Source: Otatea glauca (lineage: Eukaryota > Streptophyta > Magnoliopsida > Poales > Poaceae). Taken from it: a stretch of DNA of 64,000 nucleotides. A program made the translations under genes and the position numbers. The stretch lies in NCBI GenBank assembly GCA_036346275.1, contig CM070715.1:68807667-68871666 (forward strand), read 5' to 3'. The notes under the pieces were generated by a model. It had not been told where the DNA came from, did no database searches, and saw nothing but the letters and a program-made list of their open reading frames with translations. Every line of letters starts with the position of its first letter. The first letter of the stretch is position 1. Below are positions 23,501 through 36,765 of this stretch, in pieces.

Positions 23501-26500
23501 CCGCATCTAAACCATAGTTTTATTTTGAGTTTTTAGCCAAAATACCAACAACTGACATCATGTCATATCCAACCTTTTTAAGTTCTCAGGAACAATTTTG
23601 ATATGATCATCTACATCGTTGGTTCTAAAGCATGGCTAAGCATGGTTAATATGTAATCGCATATACCCATGTTGACATTATGTATTGTCTAACCCTTTTC
23701 TATGGTTATCAAGGTTCACATGTCCATATTTATCAAGGAGGTTCCATGAGATAATAGGTATATCTACCAGTACCACAAAATAGCGAATTTACAGAATATA
23801 AGCGCATGCATGAAACATTTTTATAAACAAAATGAAAATTAAATACTGAGGTCAATATGATCAAAGGGGTGCTTGCCTTGCTTATTTGTCGTTTACGACG
23901 ATGTCGTGGTCATAGCTGACGGTGTCGATGACCGAGTTAATGACGTCGAGTTCTACACGTTGTTCCAACGAAAAATATAGCAAATAACCAACTTTAATAA
24001 GGGCAAAAGGAAGATAGACAGAAAATCAAATAAAACTTGTTACAAGGAACAGATACATATTCTTTTATAAATTATTTATTTTTGTTTTACGAATTCAAGA
24101 GGCTAAAATTATGTATTTTCATATTTATAGTTACAAATTCTAGATGCTAAAATTATTTGGATTAATAGAATTAAGACATTAGTCACTTTATTGCATGTTA
24201 TGTATATATGTGAAGAGAAGTCATTCCTTAATCAACTTTGCATAAGAATTAGTTTTGAATATATATATATACTAGATTTGTTAGGTTGGGCTACTGGTTA
24301 CATATTCTAGTTTTTAAGAAGGTTTTGGTGATACAAATATCTTAAGTATTAATCTTTCTATTATTATTAAGTTCGTTTACTTGTATTACGGATTTCAGAG
24401 ATTATAATACTTAGGGGTGTTTTGCTAATAAGATTTATATGCAGAGCATGATGAAATGAGATTATATATTTAGAATGTGGTAGTCTATATATTGGGGTGC
24501 ATTCCTAAGTTGATTTCATAAATTTTAGGATTTAGAAGAGATGTTATATTCATTGTTGAGTTAGCTTACATAGTATTAGAGTTTACGTTATAAGGAGTTA
24601 GATGTGTTTTGCATGCAAAGTGATTTATACATGATGGGATCTACAAAATAAGGCTACGGGCTGCATTTACATGATTACACAATGATTCTTGCGGCACAAG
24701 TATTTTAGCTAAAGGTTTCTCATGCTCTAGTAGGATTTAGATGAAGAGCAAGATGTAAAAAGAATATTTTTCTAGATTATGGTAGACCATATCCTAAGGA
24801 ACATTATTGTGTTGATCTTCACAAAATTTTCCTTTAGACGAGATGCTTTGAGAGCTGCGAAAGAGGCTTAAATGGTCATAAAGCTGATGTTATAAAGATT
24901 CGGATTTCATTTTAAGTTTGAGACTATACTATACATGATTATTTACTCATTTTTCTGGTATTAGTAGGGGACAATTCTAGAAGTGTTTTAAAACTACTTT
25001 TGCATTATTTTGATTTTAGCCGCGATGATTTATAAACATATGAAGATTAAAGTCTTTTATAAATTTAATTCAAATTAGTTCTTTTTGCCAGCTATTATGA
25101 TCTTGTCCTTAAGAATATGCTAAGATTGACTCTACCTATTCTACTACTCAATATATGAGGTTATATGTATACATATATATGTTCTTTTGCATGGATAAAG
25201 CTTATGATTTTTATACACATGGAGTTTATGCACATACAGTCTTTTGTTGTTGTCTTCAAAATGTTGAAACAGAACTAAATCAGCCACATGGTCATGCACA
25301 TATCTATGCTACTATTAATTGTTATCCATGTGCACATATATATGTATTTTACATACATCTTTTCCATTTGGGTTATACTCCATTTATAAGACTTATTCAA
25401 CTCAAGTTCATTAATCATTTTGTTGCTATAAAATAACTTAGTTTCAAGATCCATTCTGAACTATATGCATATATAGATGTATGTATACTACTGCTAGTTA
25501 CGTATTATATGCATATGCACATATATACATTCTTGAATATTTAATGCATTGAGAACAACTTTTAATAGAAAATGATTCAAATAAAGATGAAATTTAAGTA
25601 TTTTTATACATCTGGGTTTCTGGAAGTATAAGGATTCCAATAAAATTGGTTTCATTCAACTCTCAGTTCATTTGCAGCATTTTTATGTGTATAGCCTATC
25701 TTTTAGCCTTTTGGGTAAATTTGAATTTCAAATTTACACAGTGCTCTTTTTCAAAATATATTTGCATATTCTGAAATTAATTGATTTTAGATGAATTTAT
25801 AATTTTTAATCTTATTTAGATTAAAGATGCAAAAGTTATAACCAAATGAAGTTGGCTCGGTTATGAAAGTCTAGTGAAAATAGAAAATACGCTTTCAATA
25901 TATTGAAAGCGGCTTCTCATTGTTCGTGGGATTTCTTTGAAGTCAGACGATTGCCGTGTGGGCCCGTCCGGCCAACGAGATGAAGTGGCTGTGTGAGGCC
26001 AAGAGGATGACATGGGGGTCCCGCTGGTCGGGGAGAGAGAGAGCAGCTGCGAGGCACGGTGAATGACATGGGGGACCCGCAAGTCAGTCACTACTTATCG
26101 TAGGCGAAGTAGCTCCAAGGAGGTTCGGCCGCCAGTGCGATGAGCATCACGGAGCAGAGGCGCACCCATGGGTGGTACCGATCCGGCTGAAGGCAAAGCA
26201 GAGCGGTGCGCCACCGAGGTGGAGCGACGGCAACAATGGCGGATCGCCAGAGAAGAAGGCAACTGATTTTGGGCTCAAATGGGTATTAGAGTTAGCATCA
26301 GGGATCACTAGAGGCTCCATTTTTGTGACCTACAAGATGAGTGAAGTCCTGAGGAGTGGCGACACCTATGGCCAGCCGCGGAGAAGAAGAGTGCCATGGC
26401 GGTGAGGTCCCAGATGAGGTACTCCAAATGTTTTTGGGGGTTTTGATATTTTGGGCTTGTTGATGCTATGGCTTGAAGGAATTGGGAAAGGGTTTAGCTC

Positions 26501-28079
26501 ACCAGCTCTAATCGCTTGTTTCCCGATCTTAGGGTTCTTTCAGCCATGGCGGAAAGAGGAGAAATTGGGGTGTTTCGGCTGGAGAGAAGTGAATGGAAGG
26601 AGAGGGGAAGTGATGTGCGGCTTCTTGCGATCCCAGGACGGGTTTTATAATCAGTGATTCGCTGTAGAGAAGCTCGGACAGCTTGTGTGAATGCTTTGGG
26701 AGTTTTGCGGCACAGAATAGGGGTTGGTATGGACGACGCAGCGGGAATTATGGGTAGGGCGGCACCGTGCAGCGGCGTGGCACGGTGATGATGCCGCAAG
26801 GACATTAGGTGGCGCGAGCAACAGGGAGCGGTGGTTACAACAGGCCTCGCACCAATCTTCTCTGCTCCAGGGCCTCAGCGATCCAGGGAAGAAGAAGAGG
26901 GGAGCTGTGGCTGTCGGGTGGCCCCAAACAGTCAATCGGCCCTGCAAGAAGGAAGAGGGGAAGCAAAGCAAAATCAGGAACCAGCTGCTGGCTGACCGAG
27001 ATAAGGATCATTGAATCGGTTACCTATCCAATCTTGTAATTTAATGAGCATTTTAATGAGTGTACTTGAGATAAGGTAGATTGTACAATTAAAATTTCAG
27101 GCTGAGATAATGTATGTGGAATTTATAAAAATTCTGACAATGCACTGTGCACATATTTTAGTTTTATGTTTTTATTTTCTGATAGTTTATAACTTATCAA
27201 ATATTTGTGAAACTTTTTTTAGAGGTTCCTTATGGACATATTAGTCTTCTGTAAAATTTTCAGCTCCAGATATTTTATAATTAATGTATAAAAATTCTAA
27301 CATTAGTATTTTTCATATTTTTAGCTTTTCTGTTTTTGAATATTTAAATAAAAAAACTAATTTATTATTTCTTGATATTTTTACTGTTTATAGGTCTATC
27401 CAGTAAGTAGATAATATAAAATTTCAAGTCAAATTAATGCTGGATTATTTTTATTTAAATCTGACAAGTCTACTATAGCTAGTCAAGAATCATTAATTAG
27501 CTTTCATTTCATGTTTAAATGCTTTGATATGAATTTTTAAACTTATAAATGAGTCACTGTAGGTTTCCTGGTTTATATAAAAAAAATTATTTATTTTATT
27601 GCTATAATATGTTTTACTCTTCTCTTTATCTATTATTTAAGTTTATATTAAAAGGATTTCTACATTGAAGCATTATCAAGAAAATCCAGGAAAGGTCAAT
27701 AAAATCCAGAGAGTTCATAAAAATATTCAATAAATATAAGTAAATGTTAATATTTAATTTCTCATTATATTTTGAGTTTTACATTAAGGAGAAAATGAAA
27801 TCAATGCAATAAAAGATTTCTTAAGGACCAAAAATTCAAGAAAATTTTAGATTAGATAGAATTTCAAAGTGAACTTATATTTCCAATTTATTTTCAGATT
27901 TTGTTTGATTTGAAGTTTTATTTTGCAACTCATCCTTTTATTAAGGTTGAATTTCAAGATATTAAAATAGAAGATAATATTTTTAATTCATTGTCTTAAT
28001 TTTAATTAAAAAATTTATTCAGTTCCATGTTCTAATTTTTATATTTTTATTTTCTTATTTAAATTTTTGGGGTGTTACA
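20548..28079 (-). mobile_element. Solo LTR B (long-LTR family), with one nested insertion
   Basis: On the + strand it begins TGTAACGACCCC and ends GGGGTGTTACA. A perfect TCTAT duplication lies at 20543-20547 and 28080-28084, so it is a solo LTR inside CACTA A. It aligns with solo LTR C through most of its length, except for extra sequence at about 21390-23080. Family blocks are seen at 21283-21305 (CTCTACAGAG), 21345-21365 (ACACTCCCTTTGGTGTG) and 23849-23880 (GATCAAAG...CTTGCCTTG). A GC-richer part at 25900-27000 with a TTATAAAAC-like box on the minus strand (26642-26652) is the likely promoter and leader side. Confidence 0.85.
21390..23080. mobile_element. Unclassified insertion inside solo LTR B
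   Basis: Solo LTR C lacks this segment, so it is an insertion. It has a promoter-like TATAAATA at about 21990-21997 after CTAGGGTTT-type sequence. Short ACGCATTTA / TCGCAATTTA repeats lie at 22140-22235. The right edge reads CCCCCTCTGATCGCCATTTCGATC, resembling the right edge of the unresolved segment ending at 56098. No coding domain is seen. It may be a fragment of another LTR retrotransposon; exact boundaries and duplication are not resolved. Confidence 0.45.
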
Positions 28080-28466
28080 TCTATATTGTGGACGAATGTG
28101 ATATATGTATTATAAAGTGTTTGTGTTCTGTGAATGTGATATGTGCATACTGTGTATAATCTATGTTATGTGAAAGTGATATATATGTGCATACTGTTAA
28201 TATGTGCTGTTTTTGGGAGGATGCAAAAATAGGAAATAGCACACCCCCTCATCATAATCGGTTCCTTCTCAAAACCGATTGTGATGAGAGTCATCACAAT
28301 CGGTTTTGAGAAGGAACCGATTGTGATGGTGCCTTTATCACAATCGGGCCAAAACCGACTGGGATAGCGCATCCTCATTACTATCTAATGACTTTGTATC
28401 ACCACCAGAACTGACTATGATGATAAAAAAGAACTGATTGTGATGTACATTCCTGTAGTAGTGGCA

Positions 28467-29580
28467 GGATGGGGCCCTACCGCACCTCCGAAGGCAGCGG
28501 CAGCAGTTCGAACATTGTGCGGTATAGTTGGACGGAAAAGGGTCTCCATCACCTATCCATCCTAAAAGTCGCTGACAGATGAGGAGTGTGACAGCCTGAT
28601 GATAGAAATTTTCGCATCATTTGAGCTCCTAGAAGACGCTATGCACGTACTGCGATGGTACGCGTTGCTAGTGGCGGGAAAGGCGTGGAAGAACTTCAAG
28701 AGCACCCTTGTCAGTAATTACATGAATAAGGAAATAACTCCGTTCCAAAAGTACGGGTTCATCACTGAAGATGTCTGGGAACGATTTGTTGAGATGAAGA
28801 AAACAAAAGAATTTGTGCGTCAAAGTGAAGCGCACAAGACCATCCAGGCAGAAAACACCCACCCGCACAGACTCGGCATCACTGGGTACGTGGATAAGAT
28901 CACGCAATGGAGGAGAGAGGACAACGAGACAATCCAGAAGGAGGCCTCCCCACCATTTGCCTCGATCTTAGACCCGTGCGCCTGAAACTAGGTAAGAGCG
29001 GGGTCACGTCCCATATCTTCGTGCGGCGTGTCCTTTGCAAACCCCGCAGACGAGGAAGTGTCCTAACGCCTGGTAAGATATCGAACTACATAGTTTGTAA
29101 TTAGTCCATATATAACTTCATAAGTGAAATAACATGTTAGGATCTTGGATGTAGATAGTGTTGAGTACAGAATCTTCCCATGACTCTTTCCAAGCAGATA
29201 AGGAGAAAGATATACTCTCCACGGCCTTGGAAAATAAGGAGCACCCGGGTTGCATGCGAGGCAAAGGTGTTTTCGTTCCCTGGAAAATAGGATTCCCACA
29301 AGACTCTAACACGTACCAGAGTAGGAAGAGAATTAAAGTTGAGCACGAGAAACGGCTAGTAGCAATGATTGAGGAAAGGCTAAGAGCGCAATTCAATAAT
29401 CAGCTAAGAAGCCTTAAGGAAAGGATGGAGCGAAGGGTAGCTGTGGAGTGGCACGTACGAAACGTGCAAACCCCAGACACACAGACGCAATTCAGCCCAA
29501 CTAACCATTGGAGCAGCTGTGCATCTGCCCCTGACACAAACGTGGATGACGCCAAATTTCTTGTTGATGACATCTAGGTA
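28467..29580 (+). pseudogene. CACTA B transposase (Transposase_24-like), central piece
   Basis: After CACTA A, the frame continues through LCGIVGRKRVSITYPS into 28599-28985, with AWKNFKSTLVSNYMNKEITP, YGFITEDVWERFVEMKK and the family motif HRLGITGYVDKITQWRRE. A further exon-like block at 29158-29577 contains DILSTALENKEHPGCMRGKG, an EHPGxxRGxG motif of this family. It ends in a charged coiled-coil-like stretch. GT-like donors after 28985 and 29577 suggest introns. It is less damaged than the copy in CACTA A, but it is interrupted again by solo LTR C. Confidence 0.7.
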
Positions 29581-29751
29581 ATATATATGTCTGAAATGCT
29601 CCATAGATACATCTGTTGGACGTGTTAGCTGATTGTGTACCCTTATGTAGATGGCCACGTCGTGTAATCTCTAAGTGAGGCTTGCCAACGGCTCTATTCC
29701 CCTGCAGGCTGCTTGGAGGCGCGCGTATCCATCCGGTCCATCGTACATTAT

Positions 29752-32700
29752 TGTAATGACCCCTATTTTAGCATAAAATGCGAAAATGAGAATTATGTGC
29801 ATACAGTACTAGTCCCATGATCAGTGGCTAGTACGCACATTTACAACAATTTGCATAAAGCGAGATTGAATTTGTAAATCAAGTTGTAATTTTCAAACGG
29901 AATTTGTAAACCAAGTTTGACTGATATGGACTGATATGAAAGTAACTAAGCAAAGCATAAGTAATAACTCACAGTCCTCCAGGACACGAACATCGAGACA
30001 TCCAATTCCTGCCAACACCATTCTTTGCCAACACGAGGCATAAAAGATGATACCAAACCATTTTGAAAATAATAAAACATCTAAATATTTGATGACTTTA
30101 CCAAGTGCCTTTGACCGCGGGCGCGGCTAATTGATTAGATTTACACTCTGTAGAGGTGTACAACTTTACCCACAAGTCATGACATTTTCTTTTTACCACT
30201 ATTTTCACGCACCTTTAGCGTAGTGGCCAGAATGTTAATGAAGAAAACCTTTACATTACCTATATTAACTTTGCACCAGCCCGGTGACGATAAATCCATA
30301 CTATGGCAGCAAAAGATGTGTACATAGAACGATAAATGGTTATACACCATATTGTCCCACTTCTCCCCATAGCATAGCGTACACCGTTGTATCAGCAAAC
30401 GTTATTCCCAACACCTTAGAGTGGGCGCCCCTCCGAGCAGTCCATAATGGAACAGCTCGTACTACTCCAGCCTTTCAATGTGCAAAGTTAAACTAGATAA
30501 CATAATTGGTTTAAGGTTGTCCCATACCAACACTTGTGGTTGTACATGTTTCTTGACCTAAAAACAACACATAGTTCGGTCCTTAATCCAACACCGGCGA
30601 TAATCTCCCCCTACACTATGTGCAACACCTGCACCTCCGTCAATTGCCAATAATCGCGCCCCATCTAAACCATATTTTTATTTTGAGTTTTTAACAAAAA
30701 TACCAGCAACCATCATCATACCTCAATATCTCCAAGTTTTATCTGATCAGTTTATCCAATTTATTCACCCCAATTCTAAAGTATGGCTAAGCATGATTAA
30801 TATGTAATCGCATATACCCATGTTGACATTATGTATTGTCTAACCTTATTTTAGGGTTACCAAGGTTCACATATCCATACTTATCAAGGAAGTTTTATGA
30901 GACAACAGGTATATCTACCAGTACCACAATATAGCGAATTTACAGAAAATATGTGCATGCATAAATAGATTTGACAAAACAAAATGTAAAATAAAACATT
31001 AGGATCAATATGATCAAAGGGGTTGCTTGTCTTGCTTAATTGTTGTTTACAACGAAGTCGTGGTCGCAGTTGATGTTGTTGATGACAGAATCAGTGATGT
31101 CGGGTTCTATACGTCATTCATTAGAAATATAGCAAATAACAAACTTCAATAAGGGCAAAAAGAATACAGATAGAAAACCAAATAAAGACTTACTATAGAA
31201 AATGGTTGTACGATTTTATGTACTTATGTTTTAGTTGATCATATATATATTTATATATATTATTAATAGCTTTAGATTAAGCGATGTTTTGTTTTCCTCT
31301 ATACGTTATTTATTCTTGTTTTATGAATTCAAGAGTCTAAAATTATTTGGATTAATAAAATTAAGATATTAATCATTATGTAGTATGTTATGCATGAATA
31401 GTAATTAGCTCTAAATGTTTTTGCATAAGAAGTAATTTGTATATGTTAGGTTTATTATGTTTAGGCTACTGATTATATATTTAATGTTTTAAGAAGGTTT
31501 TGGTGATACAAATATTTCAATTACTGATTCCTTATTTATTAAGTTCATTTATTTATATTACGGATTTTAGTGTTCATAATACTTAGGGTTATATTTTTAA
31601 TAGGATTTATGTGCAAAGCATGTTGTAATGAGATTATTTCTTTAGAATAGGATAGTATTGCTTTTAGAGAGCATTTCTAGGCTAGTTTCATTAATATTAG
31701 TGTTTAGGCGAGACATTTTATTTATTGCTGAAATAGCATATATAGTTTTAAAGTTTACGTTACAAGGGATCAGACTTCGTTTTAGGTTTGTGCCTGCACT
31801 TTACATGATTATATGACCATTTTTCTGTCATTAGTAGGTTACGTTCCTAGAAGTGTTTTAAAACTGGTTTTGCATCATGCTTTTATCTGCAATAATTTAT
31901 ATGCATATGAAAAATGAAGTCTTTTACGAACTTAGTTTGACCTAAGGAATGTTTTGGGATTAACTCTAGCTGATTCTAACATTCAATTTATGACATTTTG
32001 CACATATATTTTACACTATGAGGTTCACTTATATCATATGAAAATATATTTTAACTGAAAAGTTAAATACAAATTATCATCTATTATAATGATTTTTGTT
32101 ATATTAGGTGGTTTGATCATGCAGGGCATTCAGGAACTAGTTTTCAATGCATTAGCATCCACTTGTCATTTTATTCATACCTTCTTGCTCATATTTTGAT
32201 TCTTGAAGCGTACTCTATATGGAAGCATATCTTTAAGAGTTCAAATGCAAACTATAACTTACTATTTTTATGGGATTAGGTAACATGGCCCTATAGAGCC
32301 TTTCCTTTCATTTGGATTTATTTTAAGGACTTTATCTATATACTAATTACTTACTCACATGTTTTATATATATATATATTTATATATATAAAGCAAGATT
32401 AGTTATAACTTTGATTCCAACTTAAACAAATATAGAATATTTTTGCATAAACAGGGGTATTATGATACTAATAAGGTCCAGGGTTATTTTTACCATCATT
32501 TGAATTTATGTGATCCAAGTTTTTAGCCATTTTTATTTCTATGCATTGAAACTAACTATTTTCAAATTTGATACAAACTAGATTAAATTCTAAATTTTTT
32601 TGCATAAATGGAGTACTTTAGGTGTTAGGATTTTCCAGAATTAATTTCATGAATTTAGGAGAATTAGTTTATGTACTTTTCCATTCTAGGTTTTTCTTTA

Positions 32701-35105
32701 AATTTTAAACCAAATAATTCAAAATGAGTTTGAAGATTAATTATTTTTACATAAATGAGTTTATTATGATCTCAGAAGCATTTAAAGATTTATTTCATAT
32801 TTTTAGGATTTGTATTTTTCAGATTTGCAATAGTGGCCATATTAAGGTTTCTTGCAAACTTAAATTCAAATAATTTAAACTGAGGTGAAAATTATTTTTT
32901 TTGCATATTATGAAACTAAATGATTTTATATGAGTATATAAATTTATTTCATCTTATTTGGATCAATAATCCAAAAGTTATTCATATATGAAGTGCCTCG
33001 GTTATGAAAATCCAGAGAAAATAGAAATTACGCCTTCATAAATTGAAAGCGTCTTTTATTTAAGCAGGATTTTCTTTTAAAACTGGCCGACTACCGCGTG
33101 GGGCCCGAGTGTAGAGACTGCAGTGGACTCAAAGAGAATGACTCGTGGGTCCCGCTTGGCAGTGAGAGAAAACAGAGAGTAGCTGCGGTGCTGCCGGCGG
33201 CGAGGCTTCGCCGAACACGGCAATTGGGCGGAGAGGTGAGCTTCAGCGACCTCATGCGCACCTAGGAGATGAGTTATTAGCTACCGAGGACAGTCGAAAA
33301 TAGTGCGCCATCGAGAGGAGGCAGTGGCCGCCATGGCCGACAAGCAAAAGCTCGGTTCCTCGGCATTTCAACAGCAAGGGAGATTCGAATGAGCATCAGG
33401 GACGTGAAAGGTTTCCATTTTACCTGTTCCTGGGATCAGAGAGTAGTTGGGGAGTCCCATCACCATGTGTCGTCCGTGGGGAAGAAGATCGGTAGGAGCG
33501 GTGGCGTTCTAGGCAAAGAAAGTCAAGATTTGTTGAGGGTTTTGATCATGAGAGGTTTTAAGTGCTAATGTAAGAGTTAATTTGGAGATGGAGCTTTAAA
33601 CCGTCTCCAATTAGCTCCTAACCAAGTTCAGGGCTTTATGGAAATAGCAGAACTACAGTGAAATTAAGACTTCTCGGCTAAGGAGAGCAGAGGGGAAATG
33701 AAGTGCGGCTCTAGATGAATTCATCAGCGGCGAAGAGGTGTAGATAAGCTCAGGGCTTGGTGTGAAATCGGTGAGAGACTTGCGGCGTTTGAACAGGGAT
33801 CCGAATGGCCGGCTCAGCAGGAATTGCGGGCAGGATAGCTGCGTGGCGATGAGAAGACGTCTGTGCAGTCTCGGGAGTCGCGAATGGCAGTGGATGACGC
33901 GAGCTATAGCTGTGCAAAACTCAGCTCCGGGGCACCAGCGAGAGGAAGAAGATGATGGTAGAGTCTTCGGCTGACAGATGGGCCCAAACAGTGTTTCAGT
34001 CCCACTGGTCAGTGTTAAAACGCGAAAATTGAGTTTTGACAGCAAGTTGAGCCGGCTTTGGTTCAATGAATCAGTTAGTTATCGTGTGCAAAATATTTGG
34101 GTAATTTTTCTTAGAGATGATTTGATAATGTTGTTTATTCTGAAAAATTTTCAAATCGAAATGACCTGTGTAGATTTTTATATAAATTCTAACAAGGTAC
34201 TATGCTCAAATTTTTGTTTTTTGTTTAAAATTTATCTGAGGGTTGACATTTCATCACAATTTTTTTTGAAAATTTTTGTTGACGATATAATATCCTCCTG
34301 TAAAAATTTTATCTTCATATCTTTTGTATTTAATTTATAAAAATTCTGACATTGATATTTTTATTTTTAGCTTTTCTATTTTTGAATTTTTAAATATAAC
34401 AAAAAATTTTATTAATTTTAAATATTCTACTATTTATTTTTTATCCATCTAGAGGAGAAGGAAAAATTTTCAAGTCGAGATGATGTCAAAATATTTTTAT
34501 TTAATTCTGAAAATGTTACTGTTGATAGTCAAGCTGCATTAAAATTACCTTTCATTTCGCATTTAATTTTGTTGACATGAATTTTTAAATTCATAATTGA
34601 GTTTCTGGAGATTTCCTGAGTTTAAGAAAAAAATTATACATTTTATTGTTATAATCTTTTATTCTTATCATTTATCTATTACTTAAACCTTTATTAAAAA
34701 GGATTTTCCTTTTAGGGAAAAAAATCCAAGAAAATATATAAAAATTCATAAAATGCATCATTAAATAAAATTGAATCTTAAAATTTAATTTCCTATTTTA
34801 TTATGAACTTCTCATTGAAAATAAAAAGGAAATAATTATGGTAAAAGATTTTCTTAAGAACCAGAATTTAAGAAATTTTTAGAATAAATGAAAATATAAA
34901 ATAAGATTATATTCCAAACTCATTTTCATAGTTTGTTTAGTTTGGAAGAAAAGTTTTAAGACTTTACTTGAAGGTTGAAATTCAAGATATTAGGAAAATA
35001 TGACATTTCAATTTAAAATCTTGATTTCAAATGAAATTTTTATTAAATTTCATTTTAAAATTTCAATTTTCAATTTTTTATTTTTAAAATTTCTGAGATG
35101 TTACA
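29752..35105 (-). mobile_element. Solo LTR C (5.35 kb, long-LTR family)
   Basis: On the + strand it starts TGTAATGACCCC and ends GAGATGTTACA. The flanks ATTAT (29747-29751) and ATTGT (35106-35110) match at four of five bases. The transposase frame of CACTA B reads on across the site (PSGPSYIVHS then RTVAPSYANFNIDSVHEIY), which confirms insertion into coding sequence. I see no nested element, so over 5 kb appears to be near the natural LTR length. Family blocks lie at about 30150 (CTCTGTAGAG) and 31001-31040. A GC-richer part with minus-strand ORFs is at 33060-34060, and no pol domain is present. Confidence 0.85.
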
Positions 35106-35110
35106 ATTGT

Positions 35111-35480
35111 GCACAGTCGTACGGTAGCTCCGAGTTACGCGAATTTCAATATCGACAGTGTACATGAAATTTACAAGGCCGTCGCGCTGGAGATGCCCCC
35201 AAACGACGATATCGTGACATAGGGGATGCCATTGGCATATTCATCTAGTGGCCCAAGAGGGACATCTCCTTCGACAACCATCCTACAACACCAAAGCTAC
35301 ACGCACAACATGAGCCACCTGCTGCGTCGGAGCTACCAGCACTACCGGAGCCATGTGCTGCACCGAAGCAAGCCACCAAATCAACTATTGTGCCCCGTAT
35401 GGCGCAGGTCGGTACTTCACTTTGGGCCTAGTCGTCTCCTGTGAAGATGACATATGATAGACAACGAGGCGGCGACAAGG
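35111..35480 (+). pseudogene. CACTA B transposase, C-terminal piece
   Basis: Past solo LTR C the frame gives RTVAPSYANFNIDSVHEIYK, then AVALEMPPNDDIVT. After a break it gives a WPKRDI motif, a Pro/Ala-rich linker (PPAASELPALPEP) and a basic segment near 35440-35510. The block order matches the downstream part of Transposase_24-type proteins. Stops occur between the blocks. Confidence 0.5.
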
Positions 35481-35524
35481 TCAAATCGAAGTGGACCATT
35501 GTCGACTTTTGTAGTCGGCAATAA

Positions 35525-36045
35525 ATTTATGGGGCAGGCGCTAGATCTCAAACTTGAAGGTCTAGACAGGTTCAGACCCTCGACGGAGGAGGTAATACCC
35601 TAGTCCTGTGTGCTGGGATTATGTGGATCTCTTGAATCTAAGATTGCTCGTGAGCTCTATGATGCGATATGCGATGTGCTCCCTCTCCCTGTTGTTGCCC
35701 TCCCTCTCCCTTATATAATGAGGGTGGGGCGGTTTACAGAGTCCTGATCGGTCTAAGGGATTCCGATCGGTTACAAGATTCTAGTCGGTTACAGGATAGA
35801 GTTTACATCTTTATCTACCCTGTTAACAACTCGGATTACAATCGTATCTTTTATATCTAAATACATATTCAACTTTCTATAGGATGTACCCCCTTCCGTA
35901 CGGCAACATAGCCTGGCGGGAAGCTTTCCTTCTGGGCCTTCCGTTCGGCCCCGTTTCTCCTTCAAGCGATTTTGGGCCGGTTATGAAGACACCTGGTTTC
36001 ATATATTCCACAACCATGGAGGCCCCTGACTTTCCTTGGCCCCAT
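35525..36045. mobile_element. Probable LTR fragment of another retrotransposon
   Basis: The segment has an LTR-like character: a TATATAATGAGGG box at about 35712-35724, repeated CGGTTACA(A/G)GAT motifs at 35745-35800, and a GC-rich tail with GGGCC motifs. It separates the transposase-like part from the peptidase-like part of CACTA B. Boundaries and family are uncertain. Confidence 0.35.
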
Positions 36046-36339
36046 TAGCGTGGCAATTCAAGCTACGAACAAGCCAACAAGCCGGTGGAACAACGGGTAT
36101 CGAGTATCTCGGTTAGCTTCAAGGAGAAGCATTTCTTGCACTAGTTTTCGGGGGGCTTCTTCGTGGTCGGCTTCAACGACTTGTTCGATCTGTAAAACCT
36201 TGACACCTCACTCATCAAATGTTGGACATTGTAAGTGGGTGCAATCACGGTCTACTTCCGTGTCATACCGATAAATGTCATATATGATCCTTGTTTTCTT
36301 ATATATAGATACATGATCATTGAAGCAAAAAAAGAGAGA

Positions 36340-36765
36340 AAGAATCAGTGGGTTTCCTCGACCCACACATGGTGTCCAAGCAAACAATGGACGAAAATTT
36401 TCAAGTTGTCTCGGAGTATGTGGAAAACGCATTGCTGGCTCAACGGGAAACAAATTTCATACTTTTACCCTACAAACCCGGTAAGTGCTTCACTAGTTGC
36501 TATACTTGTTGATTTGTACTTTACACGCAGCTCGAAGTTAGGTTGAATGGCCATTGCGACATACATGTGTAGGTTTCATTGGGTTCTACTTGTAATTATA
36601 CCATGACAGAACTAGGTAATTTACCTTGATTCCAAAAAGGGCGGCACCCACAACTTGATGCCTATCGCAAAATTACTCGAGACGTCGTTCAATGTCTACA
36701 TAGCTTATGGAGGGCCACACAAGGACTCATCACAGTTGAATCACGTTCATAAGTTTTCAGTATCC
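36340..36765 (+). pseudogene. C48 (Ulp1-like) peptidase segment of CACTA B
   Basis: In the correct frame 36350-36480 reads VGFLDPHMVSKQTMDENFQV, then YVENALLAQRETNFILLPYK, ending at a GT donor. About 36572-36590 reads FHWVLLVIIP, keeping the catalytic His. About 36625-36765 reads YLDSKKGGTHNLMPIAKLLE, which supplies the expected Asp. The Gln and Cys blocks were not found downstream, so the domain is truncated or badly decayed. Confidence 0.6.

Larger units (their letters stand above)
16701..28463 (+). mobile_element. Inner CACTA transposon (A), carrying solo LTR B
   Basis: The left end reads CATACTACTACAAAATGG. The right end, read in reverse from 28463, is CACTACTACAGGAATG, the canonical CACTA terminus. 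Both subterminal regions (16725-17075 and 28235-28445) hold many AACCGATTGTGATG motifs in both orientations. The flanks CCA and GCA match at two of three positions. Removing solo LTR B (about 7.5 kb) leaves roughly 4.2 kb. It carries remains of a Transposase_24-like gene and a C48 (Ulp1) peptidase segment on the + strand. Confidence 0.7.

Noticed and set aside
26494..26971. Minus- and plus-strand ORFs in solo LTR B
   Set aside because: Same GC-richer LTR region as in copy C, open in several frames, with no family motif.
33653..34066. A 137-aa minus-strand ORF in solo LTR C
   Set aside because: It lies in the GC-richer leader side of an LTR, has no recognisable domain, and solo LTR B does not clearly keep the same frame.
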